Assembly: GCF_049445855.1 (NCBI RefSeq) | Contig: NZ_JBMSDV010000009.1 | Span: 1-28,152, forward strand | DNA: 28,152 nt | Direction of reading: 5' to 3' | Source of the DNA: JAGOCV01 sp049445855 | Lineage (GTDB): Bacteria > Pseudomonadota > Gammaproteobacteria > Burkholderiales > Burkholderiaceae_C | Shown here: positions 1-8,145 of the stretch, one piece after another | Layout of the letters: each line of letters starts with the position of its first letter | Position numbering within the stretch: the first letter of the stretch is position 1 | Translations under genes and position numbers: made by a program | The notes under the pieces: model-generated | Databases searched by the model: none | Seen by the model: the letters and a program-made list of their open reading frames with translations, nothing else | What the model was told of the DNA's origin: nothing

Positions 1-127
1 AGGCCACCATACCCGTTTACAAAGCGAACAGGAAAGTCAATGAAATCAACGGTCTACCCAGACCACCCCCGCGCCAGTGCTAGCTTTGCGTACCGTCACT
101 TATTGCACTGAAAACGAGGAGACCCCT
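1..127. mobile_element. IS1071-type terminal inverted repeat, left copy (partial element)
   Basis: Read on the minus strand from base 126 this starts GGGGTCTCCTCG, continues with TTTTCAGTGCAATAAGTGACG and runs to the window edge. That is the GGGG...TCAGTG...AAGTGACGG pattern of a Tn3-family 38-bp terminus, matching my memory of the long (about 110 bp) IS1071 repeat. The element body lies to the left, outside the window. A further box, GTTGATTTCA then CTGTTCG, sits 77-102 bases from the tip, as in the internal relative at 15846-19073. The inner tip abuts a Bug-family gene that it truncates. Confidence 0.85.
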
Positions 128-288
128 AGAACGTCCTGCAGCGCGGCCGCGACGATCCGTGCCAGCATGTCCGTGGAGCCACCTGCCTGGAATCCCGCGA
201 GGAGGCGAATGGGCGGCTGGGCGTCGGCCCATGCTCCGACGCCCACCATGCTGGCGGCACCGGCGCTCAAGAAATGCCTACGTTTCAT
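100..288 (-). pseudogene. Bug-family (TctC) solute receptor, 3' truncated by IS1071-type end
   Basis: The start is the ATG at 286-288. The protein opens MKRRHFLSAGAASMVGVGAW, a twin-arginine (RRxFL) secretion signal, followed by the Bug signature PIRLLAGFQAGGSTDMLAR. Complete members are periplasmic receptors of about 320-330 residues that bind carboxylates or aromatic acids. Only about 54 native codons remain. At base 127 the frame runs into the IS end and stops at 100-102. It reads away from the IclR gene at 512, so the 289-511 gap was probably a shared divergent control region, a common arrangement for IclR regulators and the genes they control. It is nonfunctional as it stands. Confidence 0.8.
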
Positions 289-511
289 GCTGGCCAGCAT
301 AGGCGGGGTGCAGGTTGCAGCGCCATCAAGCATGTGATTTCCGCCATATGGTTCTCGTCAGTTGGCGCCATCCGGTGCGCGGGTCGATGGCAGTTCAAGA
401 GCATCGAATATCCCCTTTTTTGTTGTCGGCCTTCACGAACGGATCGTAGGTGCCGCGGCGCGGCCCATGTAATCATGAATGTGATGCTTTGCAGTGAAGG
501 AGGGTGTGCTT

Positions 512-1270
512 GTGACGGTCAAATCAGCCCAGCGCGTGCTGGAGGTGCTCGAATACTTCGCCGCCACCCGCGATCCCGCCACCGTTGCCGAAGTGAGTCG
601 TCAGCTCGCCTTTCCGCAATCGAGCACGTCGATGCTTCTGAGTTCCCTTGAGACGCTCGGGTACCTGACCTACGACGCGGACGACCGCACCTTCCGGCCC
701 ACTGTGCGCGTGATGCTACTTGGGAGCTGGATCCAGGACGAGCTTTTCGGCGAGGGCAGCCTGGTCTCGGCCCTGGACGCACTGCGGCGCTCGACCGGCC
801 AGACCGTGATGGTCGGACTGCGTCAAGGCATCCACGTGCGCTCCATCATCGCGCTGCGCGGCACGAGGGCTGACGCCCTGCCGGTTCGCACCGGCACCCT
901 CGCGGCCGTGTGTCTGTCGTCGATGGGGAAAGTCCTCCTCTCACGTGAAAGCGACGCAATGATCCTGCGCATCGCGCGGCATGCCAATGCGGTCGATCCG
1001 GTCTCGAGGAACCGCGTGCACCCGCAATCGTTGCTGGAGCAGATACGCGTCTCCGAGGCGCGGGGGTGGGCCGAGTCGCACGAGTTTCCGTCGCCCGGGC
1101 ACTGCTCGATCGCCGCGGCGCTCCCGGTCATTCCTCGCCAGCCGCTGCTCGCCCTGTGCATCGGCAGCAGCACCGCGATCATGCACCGCGAAAGGCAGGC
1201 ACTCGTGACGGCCCTGACGCACGCATGCGAAAACTTCGCCCAGATGACCCAGCGTGCGGCTTCCGAATGA
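512..1270 (+). CDS. IclR-family transcriptional regulator
   Basis: A DNA-binding regulator of about 252 residues. The N-terminal winged helix spans roughly residues 1-70 (KSAQRVLEVLEYFAATRD, then a recognition segment around VAEVSRQLAFPQSSTSMLL and LETLGYL). The rest is the IclR effector-binding domain, with a typical segment around LAAVCLSSMGKVLLS. I chose the GTG at 512 because AGGAGG at 498-503 sits 8 bases upstream; GTG codons at 494 and 506 are in frame but badly placed. IclR proteins usually respond to aromatic acids and control a neighbouring catabolic or transport gene. Its natural partner may have been the divergent Bug gene now truncated at 127. The effector is unknown. Confidence 0.9.
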   Translation: MTVKSAQRVLEVLEYFAATRDPATVAEVSRQLAFPQSSTSMLLSSLETLGYLTYDADDRTFRPTVRVMLLGSWIQDELFGEGSLVSALDALRRSTGQTVMVGLRQGIHVRSIIALRGTRADALPVRTGTLAAVCLSSMGKVLLSRESDAMILRIARHANAVDPVSRNRVHPQSLLEQIRVSEARGWAESHEFPSPGHCSIAAALPVIPRQPLLALCIGSSTAIMHRERQALVTALTHACENFAQMTQRAASE

Positions 1271-1531
1271 GTAAGTGGCTGCCGGACCAGGTACGAACAC
1301 GTCGCTGACGAAGCACTGTGGCGCTAGCCGCCCTGCCCACGGGGAACACCACCGCGGGTGAACCGCCGCACTAAACCTGTGGCATGCCAGGTCCGCGACG
1401 AGATGCCGAACGGCGGCGACTGTGCGGCCGTGAATTCTGAGAGAGAGCGCCCGTGCGTCTCCCGTCTCCCTGATTGGGTTCGACGGTGAAGCCGGGTAGC
1501 AGCTACTTACTCCTCGCACAATAATTGGCGC

Positions 1532-2308
1532 ATGGCCTTCAGACAGAGCAAAGATTTCGTGGCATCCCTGGAGAAGGGATTGGACGTGCTGACCTGCTTC
1601 AACAGACAGAACGCCAAGCTCACTTTGTCCGAGGTGGCGCGGTTGACTGGAAGCTCGCCAGCATCCGCTCGTCGTTCACTGCTTACGCTGCACGCTTTGG
1701 ACTTTTTGGAGAGTGATGGGCGGCGGTTCTGGCTGGGGCCCCGGGTTTTGCTGGTGGCGCATGCCTACCTCGCATCCCGCCCCACCCCCCAGTTGGCCCA
1801 ACCGCTGCTCGATGCGCTCTCGGAGCGCACGCGGCAGTCGGCGTCCTTGGGCAAGCTGCAGGATGATGACGTGATCATCATCGCGCGCTCCACTGCGCGC
1901 CGCAGCCTCTCCACGGGCCTGGGGATAGGTTCTCGCTTGCCCGCCTACTGTTCCTCCCTCGGGCGCGTGGCCTTGGCAAACCTTCCGCAGACCGAGGCCG
2001 CACGGCGAATAGGCGACATGCGGCGCGGGCCTCTGACGCCAAAGACGATCTACGAACTTGCCGCAGTGCTTGAGAAAGTTGATCGGTGCCGCCGCGACGG
2101 CTGGACGGGTGCCGATGGGGAACTCGAACTGGGCGTTCGATCCATTGCTGTGCCTGTATGCGGCCAGGACGGCAAGTTCATCGCCGGGCTGAGCATATCG
2201 GTCGGGGCAGAGCGGATGTCCATGACCGAGTTCACGCGCACCCTGCTTCCCGTGCTCATGCAAGCTCGTGACACGCTGCAGCGTAGCCTGTTCGGAGCCT
2301 GCTCTTAG
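1532..2308 (+). CDS. IclR-family transcriptional regulator, PcaR/PobR-like subgroup
   Basis: A 258-residue regulator. The opening segment, KDFVASLEKGLDVLTCFNR followed by LTLSEVARLTGSSPASARRS, resembles the N-terminus of the PcaR/PcaU/PobR subgroup, which controls protocatechuate and p-hydroxybenzoate pathways. The effector domain has YCSSLGRVALA and, near the C-terminus, RSIAVPVCGQDGKFIAGLSI. It ends 125 bp before the Rieske oxygenase gene at 2434 and reads the same way, so it is the first candidate for controlling the promoter at 2369-2398. No strong ribosome site precedes the ATG at 1532. The 261-bp gap before it holds nothing else I recognise. The subgroup call rests on the N-terminus only. 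Confidence 0.88.
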   Translation: MAFRQSKDFVASLEKGLDVLTCFNRQNAKLTLSEVARLTGSSPASARRSLLTLHALDFLESDGRRFWLGPRVLLVAHAYLASRPTPQLAQPLLDALSERTRQSASLGKLQDDDVIIIARSTARRSLSTGLGIGSRLPAYCSSLGRVALANLPQTEAARRIGDMRRGPLTPKTIYELAAVLEKVDRCRRDGWTGADGELELGVRSIAVPVCGQDGKFIAGLSISVGAERMSMTEFTRTLLPVLMQARDTLQRSLFGACS

Positions 2309-2368
2309 TACTAGCCCGGTGGCAAGTGAAACCATGCGCCACGCGGCGCATATTTTCGCTCGCTGGCG

Positions 2369-2398
2369 TTGACAGCTCCTGTTCGTCGCATTAATAAT
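2369..2398 (+). promoter_or_regulatory. Sigma70-type promoter of the Rieske oxygenase gene
   Basis: A perfect TTGACA at 2369-2374 is followed by exactly 17 bases and TAATAA at 2392-2397, one mismatch from the consensus -10. The start of transcription would fall near 2404-2406, and the ribosome site GGAG at 2423-2426 lies 7 bases before the ATG at 2434. Such a strong, unassisted promoter fits control by a repressor rather than an activator. Confidence 0.75.
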
Positions 2399-2416
2399 AG
2401 CGAATCGCTAGTATTA
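2392..2416. promoter_or_regulatory. 25-bp palindromic operator overlapping the -10 box
   Basis: The left arm TAATA-A-TAGCGA and the right arm TCGCTA-G-TATTA are separated by a single A at 2404. Eleven of twelve arm positions pair; the only mismatch is A2397 against G2411. It covers the -10 box and the predicted transcription start, the classic place for a repressor to block initiation. Candidate ligands are the IclR protein at 1532, the TetR protein at 5346 and the MarR protein at 4821. The sequence alone does not choose between them. Confidence 0.65.
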
Positions 2417-2433
2417 CTCGACGGAGATAGAGC

Positions 2434-3711
2434 ATGTTGACTTCCGAGAACAATCAGATCCTCACCCGCGTCGGCCCTGGTACCGCCATGGGAGGGCTCT
2501 TCCGACACTTTTGGCAACCGGCTCTTCTGTCCGAAGAACTGTCCGGACCCGATTGCCCCCCCGTGCGTGTGCGTTTGATGGGAGAGGACTTTGTGGCCTT
2601 CCGTGATTCGGCCGGGCGGGTGGGGCTGCTGGACTCACACTGCCCGCATCGTCTGGCCGACCTCTACTTCGGACGAAATGAGGAGGGGGGACTCCGATGC
2701 GTCTACCACGGCTGGAAATTCAGCGTGACGGGGGAGGTGCTGGACATGCCCAGCGAGCCCTCCGAAAGCCCGATGCGATGCAACCCGAACGTCCGAGCCA
2801 AGGCCTACTCAGTGCATGAGGCTGGTGGGATCGTCTGGGCATATCTCGGGCCCGTGGAATCGATTCCTCCCCTTCCACAGATGGAGTTCATGGGCCTGCC
2901 CGCAGCGAACGTGTATGCCTCCAAGTGTCTGATGAAATGCAACTACCAGCAGGCACTGGAAGGCAGCATCGATACGGCCCATTTGACCTTTCTCCACCGG
3001 TCGATCGGGCCGATGGAAAAGGATGTGTTCGGGGTGGGCGAGCTGCAGGAATTCGGCGATGCAGACGGTGCGCCCAGGTTCTTTTGCGAAGACACCGAGT
3101 ACGGAATGAGAATCTCGGCACGCCGCGAGGGATCACCGGACGCCTACTATTGGCGCATCACGCAGTGGCTGATGCCCACGAGCGTCCTGGTACCCACCGG
3201 AGACGACCTGGTCTGCAGGGCAAATCTGTTCATTCCCATCGACGACGAGAACTGCTGGTGGTATCGCGTGCGATACCACGCCGGTCGTCCTCTCAGCAGC
3301 GAGGAACTTGCCGAGTACAGGCACGGAACACTTGACTACGCGAAGCTGCTGCCGGGAACCTACATCCCGGAGGGCAACCGTGCGAATGACTACCTGATGG
3401 ACCGAACCCTGCAGAGGAGTGGCTCATTTACCGGTATTCCGAGCGCGCAGCTGCAGGACCTCGCCGTGCAGGAGAGTCAGGGCGCTATCGCTGATCGCAC
3501 GAAAGAGCACCTCGGTACCTCGGACACCGCAATCGTCAGATGCAGGCGTCGTCTGATCGAGTCGGCAAAGAAGTTCGCCAGTGAAGGAATCGTTCCCGTG
3601 GCGGCTGCCCGTGGCGACCTCTACAGACGCAGGGCCGTGGCCATGCTGCTCCCGAAGGACGTGACCGCGGAACAGGCGGGCAGTCACCCGGCCACCGTAC
3701 CGTCTGCCTGA
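2434..3711 (+). CDS. Rieske non-heme iron oxygenase alpha subunit (phthalate-dioxygenase type)
   Basis: A 425-residue oxygenase component that hydroxylates or O-dealkylates an aromatic acid using electrons from a separate reductase. The Rieske [2Fe-2S] ligands form C70-x-H72-x16-C89-x2-H92 (CPH ... CVYH). The catalytic iron site is the D180-x2-H183-x4-H188 run (EGSIDTAHLTFLH). The opening LTRVGPGTAMGGLFRHFWQP and the segment YFGRNEEGGLRCVYHGWKF are typical of the single-subunit-type group that includes phthalate 4,5-dioxygenase, chlorobenzoate dioxygenase CbaA and phenoxybenzoate dioxygenase PobA. No reductase gene is adjacent, so it probably uses the one at 11854. The usual HRGA of the motif is HRLA here. 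The substrate cannot be read from the sequence. Confidence 0.92.
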   Translation: MLTSENNQILTRVGPGTAMGGLFRHFWQPALLSEELSGPDCPPVRVRLMGEDFVAFRDSAGRVGLLDSHCPHRLADLYFGRNEEGGLRCVYHGWKFSVTGEVLDMPSEPSESPMRCNPNVRAKAYSVHEAGGIVWAYLGPVESIPPLPQMEFMGLPAANVYASKCLMKCNYQQALEGSIDTAHLTFLHRSIGPMEKDVFGVGELQEFGDADGAPRFFCEDTEYGMRISARREGSPDAYYWRITQWLMPTSVLVPTGDDLVCRANLFIPIDDENCWWYRVRYHAGRPLSSEELAEYRHGTLDYAKLLPGTYIPEGNRANDYLMDRTLQRSGSFTGIPSAQLQDLAVQESQGAIADRTKEHLGTSDTAIVRCRRRLIESAKKFASEGIVPVAAARGDLYRRRAVAMLLPKDVTAEQAGSHPATVPSA

Positions 3712-3817
3712 CGCCCTTCAGCGAGCACTCTGACCCCTGCGTCTCAGACGAGCATGGTGTCGGGCGACTCGCCGGCGGTGAGTGGGACAGATCAATCCAA
3801 CCCTGAAGGACATTACA

Positions 3818-4816
3818 GTGAAAGTGATTACGAAGTTCGGAACGATCATCAGCATCGCGGCCGTATTGATGGCAACCTGCGGCGCCATGGACGCCCAAGC
3901 CCAAGGCAAGGACGTCTGGCCCTCGAAGCCCATTCGCTTTGTCGTGCCCTTCGCAGCGGGTGGCTCCATCGATGTTCTCGCGCGCTTGATGGGGCGGCAT
4001 CTCGAAACGAGACTAGGGCAGTCGATCGTGGTCGAAAACCGCACGGGCGCCGGAGGCACGGTCGGTGCCGATTTTGTCGCAAGGGCTCCCGCTGACGGAT
4101 ACACGTTCTTGTTCACCGCACAGGGGCCATTGGTCCTCAATCCATTCCTCATGAAGCGGCTCCCGTACAACGCGGAAGCCGCTTTCGCGCCCGTAACGGT
4201 GGTGGCCGAGGCGCCGAACGTGTTGGTCACGAACCAGGCGTTTCCCGTCGCCAACTTCTCGGAGCTGCGCGGATTCGCCAAAGCGAATCCGGACAAGATG
4301 ACCTTCGGTACCCAAGGCGTCGGAACGACCGGCCATGTTACCGGCGAGCTAATCAACCAGCAAACCGGAATCAACCTGACGCACGTCGCGTACCAGGGCT
4401 TTCCACCGGCTCTTACGGACGTTCTTGCCGGGCGGGTGGGGATGATGATCGCGGACACCATCAATCTGTTGCCGCGAATCCGTTCAGGTCAGCTGCGGCC
4501 GATTGCAGTGGCGTCCGCCAAGCGAAGTTCGGTATTGCCGGAAGTTCCGACATTTGCCGAGGCAGGCTACCCGGAGATCGTTTCAGGACCCTGGTTTGCA
4601 GTTCTCGCTCCGGCAGGAACAAAGCTTGAATTCCGCAGAAAGCTGTCGGAAGAAATGCGTCACGTGCTCGCGCAACGCGATGTGCAGGAGAAGCTCACTG
4701 AGCTGGGCGTAGAAAGCCGCGGATCAAGTCCCGAGCAGTTCGACTCCTACCTGAAGTCGGAGTTCAAGCGCTGGGGTTCCGTGATTCAGAAGGCAGGCAT
4801 CACGCTGGGCAACTGA
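3818..4816 (+). CDS. Bug-family (TctC) periplasmic solute-binding protein
   Basis: About 332 residues, the full family length. The start is the GTG at 3818, because AAGGA at 3806-3810 is 7 bases upstream and it gives a clean Sec signal peptide (MKVITKFGTIISIAAVLMA ... AQAQG); an in-frame GTG at 3782 adds 12 residues without such support. Family signatures are WPSKPIRFVVPFAAGGSIDV near the mature start, IVVENRTGAGGTVGADFVA, and VPTFAEAGYPEI in the second lobe. Bug proteins capture carboxylates, often aromatic acids, in the periplasm. No TctA/TctB membrane genes are nearby, which is usual for this much-expanded family in Alcaligenaceae. It lies 106 bp behind the Rieske gene and is probably co-transcribed with it. 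Confidence 0.93.
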   Translation: MKVITKFGTIISIAAVLMATCGAMDAQAQGKDVWPSKPIRFVVPFAAGGSIDVLARLMGRHLETRLGQSIVVENRTGAGGTVGADFVARAPADGYTFLFTAQGPLVLNPFLMKRLPYNAEAAFAPVTVVAEAPNVLVTNQAFPVANFSELRGFAKANPDKMTFGTQGVGTTGHVTGELINQQTGINLTHVAYQGFPPALTDVLAGRVGMMIADTINLLPRIRSGQLRPIAVASAKRSSVLPEVPTFAEAGYPEIVSGPWFAVLAPAGTKLEFRRKLSEEMRHVLAQRDVQEKLTELGVESRGSSPEQFDSYLKSEFKRWGSVIQKAGITLGN

Positions 4817-4820
4817 GAAA

Positions 4821-5282
4821 TCATGACGGTATGGATGCCAGAGCTCCGGCCCGATCCTCCAGCACCGACATCACGCGAAAGAAGATCGCTGATTCGTCTG
4901 AGGGTATCCCGGCCAAGAGCTCTGCTTCCACAGCATTGATCATGTCCTCCACCTGCCGGTGAACCTTTTTTCCTGAGGGTGTAAGGCTGAGTCGCAAGCG
5001 CCTCCTGTCTTCGTGGTCCACGTCCTTCTGCACATAACCTTGCTCGACCAACTTATCAATGGCGCGGGCCACGAAGAATGCGTCCGTGCTTGTGCGCGCT
5101 GCGACCTGCTTGGCCGAGACAGGCGCGAACCGGCCAATGACCGCCATGACTCGCCAACTGATCACGGTCAGGCCGAATTCCGCCTTCCACGCAGGCGAAA
5201 GATGGCGGGTAATCCGGGCGGCAATCGAAAGGCATCGATAGGAGATCCGGTTTTCAAGAGAGACACGAGCAGCCTTGGACAT
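4821..5282 (-). CDS. MarR-family transcriptional regulator
   Basis: A 153-residue winged-helix regulator starting at the ATG 5280-5282 (MSKAARVSLENRISYR). The core is LTVISWRVMAVIGRFAPVSA, then the recognition helix region KQVAARTSTDAFFVARAIDKL, and the wing DHEDRRRLRLSLTPSGK, which carries the conserved DxRxxxLxLT motif. MarR proteins are dimers that usually repress catabolic or efflux genes and let go on binding a phenolic ligand. It converges on the Bug gene with only 4 bp between the stops. It lies 63 bp downstream of the TetR gene on the same strand, so the two are likely co-transcribed. Its target is not evident. Confidence 0.9.
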   Translation of the reverse strand: MSKAARVSLENRISYRCLSIAARITRHLSPAWKAEFGLTVISWRVMAVIGRFAPVSAKQVAARTSTDAFFVARAIDKLVEQGYVQKDVDHEDRRRLRLSLTPSGKKVHRQVEDMINAVEAELLAGIPSDESAIFFRVMSVLEDRAGALASIPS

Positions 5283-5345
5283 GCATGGATTGTACGTATC
5301 GAACAAGGCCCGGAATCCACTATCGACCCACTGCAAGGTCGGCGC

Positions 5346-6026
5346 TTATCTTTGCACAAGAAAATCCGATACGACACGGGTTATATGCGTCAGCCAGGCA
5401 TCGCGCGCGTCTTGCTGCTTCATGTCGAAATCCAAGAAGTTGGACATCGTCGCTGCGTTGGACAGGTAGTAATAGCAGAGCGAGACAATGGTGAGGTGCA
5501 GTTCCATTACCGTCACGTCGCGGCGGAAATGCCCTTCGGCCACGCCTCGCGCCAGCAAGTCTTCGACGATCTTCAGTTGCGGGACTGCACTCTGCCTAAT
5601 GCGCTCGGACTGCTTCACGTGGCGCGCTCCGTACATGTTCTCTGCGTTCACAAGGCTGATGAATTCCGGGTGTTCCTGGAAGTAGCGCCAGATAAAGGCG
5701 ATCAGCCGCTTAAGACCCTCTCTCGGGTCGAGCTGCTTCAGGTTGATCCGCCCCTCGGCCAAGAGCATGTCGTCATGAACTTTTTCCAGGGCGGCCAAAT
5801 AGAGACTTTCTTTGCTGTCGAAGTGGTAGTACAGCATGCGATCGCTGGTCTCCGCCCGTTTACTGATGCGCTCAATGCGAGCACCGCCGAGACCTTCCTG
5901 CGCGAACTCCTGGACAGCGGCGTCCACGATTGCCTCGCGAGTTCCGTTGGGCGGACGGCCCACTGCACGCTGCCCAAGCGCATCGGCTGCCGGGCGAGAC
6001 GGGGTCGCTCGTTGACTCTTAGCCAA
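5346..6026 (-). CDS. TetR-family transcriptional regulator
   Basis: A 226-residue repressor-type regulator. The N-terminal HTH is plain (AIVDAAVQEFAQEGLGGARI, ERISKRAETSDRMLYYHFDSKESLY), with a ligand-binding helical domain after it. The start is TTG at 6024-6026, preceded by AGGAGG on the minus strand a few bases upstream. The next in-frame Met lies inside the HTH, so the TTG is needed. It is divergent from the transport-oxygenase operon at 6182 with 155 bp between them. By the usual TetR logic it should control that operon and itself. The ligand is likely the aromatic substrate or an intermediate (inference). Confidence 0.9.
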   Translation of the reverse strand: MAKSQRATPSRPAADALGQRAVGRPPNGTREAIVDAAVQEFAQEGLGGARIERISKRAETSDRMLYYHFDSKESLYLAALEKVHDDMLLAEGRINLKQLDPREGLKRLIAFIWRYFQEHPEFISLVNAENMYGARHVKQSERIRQSAVPQLKIVEDLLARGVAEGHFRRDVTVMELHLTIVSLCYYYLSNAATMSNFLDFDMKQQDARDAWLTHITRVVSDFLVQR

Positions 6027-6181
6027 GGGTCCTCCTGTTTATTGCAGTGTAAGTGAATAACCACATAAGACGGCCCATAGAGGCGTTAAAACCGAGGGTA
6101 TCTACTAGTATGTGGGTCGATCGGCCCGAAATATTATTGTTAGAGACGACTACCAATATTCGTCCTTTCAGGAGATCGCTC
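6027..6181. promoter_or_regulatory. Divergent control region between the TetR gene and the transport/oxygenase operon
   Basis: These 155 bp separate the TetR start from the binding-protein start and must hold both promoters. Two palindromic elements are visible: TACTAGTA at 6103-6110, a perfect 8-mer, and GGGTCGATCGGCCC at 6114-6127, whose arms GGG-x-CGATCG-x-CCC pair. Either could be a TetR operator. I see no convincing -35/-10 pair; TTGCAG at 6042-6047 with ATAAGA at 6065-6070 (17-bp spacing) is the best candidate on the plus strand. AGGAG at 6170-6174 is the ribosome site for 6182. Confidence 0.45.
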
Positions 6182-7381
6182 ATGGCCCGCCCATTCCAGT
6201 TCCTCGCTAGGTTCTCACTCCAATTGCTCTTGGGCGTTGCAGCATTCGTGACAGCGCCGGCACACGCGGAACAGATCATCACGATCGGTTTCGTGAACCC
6301 GCAGACCGGTCCCTTTGCGGCATTGGGGAAGGCGGCCCGCAAGGGTATGGATCTCGCGCTCGACGGTGCGAAGTCGAACCCGGCGCTCAAGGGAGTGAGC
6401 TTCAGAGTCGTCGAACGTGACTCCGCAGCAAAGGTGGCCGATGCCGTGCGCTATGCGCGGGAGCTTGAGTCGCGCGAGAAGGTCGATGTCCTAATGGGCG
6501 GGCTTTCCAGCGCGGAATGCTTGGCCCTACAGCAATTTGCGGGCGAGGAAAAGCTCCCATACATCGTCGCGAGTGGCTGCTGGGTGGACGACTTTGGTGA
6601 CGCCGGACGCACTAACCGCTATTCCTTTCGCACCACGCCGAGCAACAAAATGCGCAACGTTGCCTTCGTTTCATGGTTGACGAAAAACGTGGGCAAACGC
6701 TGGTACGTGATGTACTCGGACACTGCCTACGGACAATCCGGCCTCAAGGCGTTCAAGGAGGCGGGGGCAGAAGTCGTGGGTTCCGTGGGGGTGCCGTTCG
6801 GCGCGACCGATATGGCGGCATATGTCAGCAAGGTAGATCGAAACGCAGACGGTGTGTATTTTGTCTTCGCTGGCCGCGATGCCACGCTGGCTCTGCAGGA
6901 GGCGCTGTCGCAGGGACTTGGAAAGAAGCTAAGGCTCGCCGGGATGCAGTCACTGATCATTCCCGAGGCTTTCCCCAAGCTGCCCGAGGCCACCGAAGGC
7001 TTGGCATATATCGGCTCCTATCCGCGGGAAGCGAGCGGCCCACTCGATACACCGGCCAACCTGGCCTTCCAAAAAGCCTATGGCGCGGTGGCCGGCGGCG
7101 AGCCGGTCGGGCTGAACGCGTTTGAAGCGTATGTCGCCACAAACGCGCTGCTCAAGGCGATCGAGAAGTCCGGCTTCCGAAATCGGGCAGACAGCGAGAA
7201 GCTGATCGCAGCGATGGAGACCCTCGACGTCCCCGCGAGTGCGCAGTTCCCAGGTGGCGCGCTCAGCATGCGCAAGCAGGACCGCCAGGCGATCGTACCG
7301 CTGTACATCGGGACCGTGAAGGGCGGCAAGGAGTCGGTGGTCCACATGATTCCGGCCGCAGACGTTGCAAAGATCAAGTGA
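6182..7381 (+). CDS. ABC transporter periplasmic binding protein, LivJ/LivK type
   Basis: 399 residues from the ATG at 6182, which has AGGAG 7 bases upstream. Residues 1-30 form a Sec signal peptide ending ...APAHA. The mature protein opens EQIITIGFVNPQTGPFAALG, typical of the type I periplasmic fold used by branched-chain amino acid, amide and aromatic-acid receptors. Later it has VMYSDTAYGQSGLKAFKEAG and PFGATDMAAYVSKV, matching the second lobe. It is the first gene of an eight-gene rightward operon and delivers its ligand to the LivGFHM-type transporter encoded downstream. The oxygenase genes in the same operon suggest an aromatic acid rather than an amino acid (inference). Confidence 0.92.
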   Translation: MARPFQFLARFSLQLLLGVAAFVTAPAHAEQIITIGFVNPQTGPFAALGKAARKGMDLALDGAKSNPALKGVSFRVVERDSAAKVADAVRYARELESREKVDVLMGGLSSAECLALQQFAGEEKLPYIVASGCWVDDFGDAGRTNRYSFRTTPSNKMRNVAFVSWLTKNVGKRWYVMYSDTAYGQSGLKAFKEAGAEVVGSVGVPFGATDMAAYVSKVDRNADGVYFVFAGRDATLALQEALSQGLGKKLRLAGMQSLIIPEAFPKLPEATEGLAYIGSYPREASGPLDTPANLAFQKAYGAVAGGEPVGLNAFEAYVATNALLKAIEKSGFRNRADSEKLIAAMETLDVPASAQFPGGALSMRKQDRQAIVPLYIGTVKGGKESVVHMIPAADVAKIK

Positions 7382-8145
7382 GCAGAATCGTGCCGTTGAC
7401 CAGCTTGCTTGAGACCAGAGCGCTGGAACAGCGCTTCGGCACGTTTCAGGCACTCTCAGGCGTGGACCTGTGCGTACAGCGGGAGGGCGTCCATGCGCTG
7501 ATCGGCCCCAATGGGGCGGGTAAAAGCACGCTAATGAATCTGCTGGCGGGCGCCGCCCGGCCAACGGCAGGTTCGGTGTGGTTCGACGGCGAGGAGGTCA
7601 CCCATACACCAGTGCACCAACGCGCCCGCATGGGGATCGGGAGGTCTTACCAGGTAGTGAAGTTGTTTGCGGGATTGACCTGCGGCGACGCCGCCGAGCT
7701 TGCTATACAGCGGGACCGCCCGGTTCTCGACTGGATTCGACCAAGCGCGCGGAAGGAGATTCGCGCCGCGGCACGCGAGCTGCTCGCGAAGCACGGTTTG
7801 GTGGAATGGGAACGGCATGAGACCACGGTGCTCGCCCATGGCATACAGAAGCGGCTGGAAATCGCATTGGCGCTCGCCAACTCCAGCAGGCTGCTGCTGC
7901 TGGACGAACCAATGGCTGGCTTGGCCGCCCATGAGCGCGCCGAGCTTGCCGATTTGATTCGTGCGCTGGCACAAGAACGGGCCGTCGTCTTTGTTGAGCA
8001 CGACATAGACATGGTGATGGCCCTCGCTGATCGTGTGACGGTGTTGCACAACGGCCGCATCCTCGCCGAGGGAACGCCGGCCGAGATCCGCAGTAATGCC
8101 TTGGTGCGCGAGGCCTATCTGCACCGCGAGGCCGTCCATGCTTGA
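7378..8145 (+). CDS. ABC transporter ATP-binding protein, LivG type
   Basis: 255 residues and one of two ATPase subunits of the branched-chain-type importer. The start is GTG at 7378, overlapping the TGA of the binding-protein gene (GTGA), so translation is probably coupled; GTG at 7390 is an alternative. The Walker A is GPNGAGKST, the Q-loop region is GIGRSYQVVKLF, the signature is LAHGIQKRLEIA in place of the canonical LSGGQ, the Walker B is LLLLDEPMAG and the switch His is in VEHDIDMV. The altered signature is usual in this subfamily. The DNA overlaps the next ATPase gene by 8 bp. Confidence 0.93.
   Translation: MSRIVPLTSLLETRALEQRFGTFQALSGVDLCVQREGVHALIGPNGAGKSTLMNLLAGAARPTAGSVWFDGEEVTHTPVHQRARMGIGRSYQVVKLFAGLTCGDAAELAIQRDRPVLDWIRPSARKEIRAAARELLAKHGLVEWERHETTVLAHGIQKRLEIALALANSSRLLLLDEPMAGLAAHERAELADLIRALAQERAVVFVEHDIDMVMALADRVTVLHNGRILAEGTPAEIRSNALVREAYLHREAVHA

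Noticed and set aside
5013..6056. Long open frame (347 codons) on the plus strand
   Set aside because: It lies antisense to the TetR gene and part of the MarR gene, both of which have clear motifs; it shows no domain and is a high-GC shadow.
6114..6127. GGG-x-CGATCG-x-CCC palindrome as a firm TetR operator
   Set aside because: CGATCG-centred palindromes are frequent by chance in GC-rich DNA; it is kept only as part of the regulatory region at low confidence.
7378..8145. Altered ABC signature (LAHGIQ) in the LivG-type ATPase
   Set aside because: As I recall, similar variants are common in LivG-type proteins of betaproteobacteria, so this is not a sign of inactivity.
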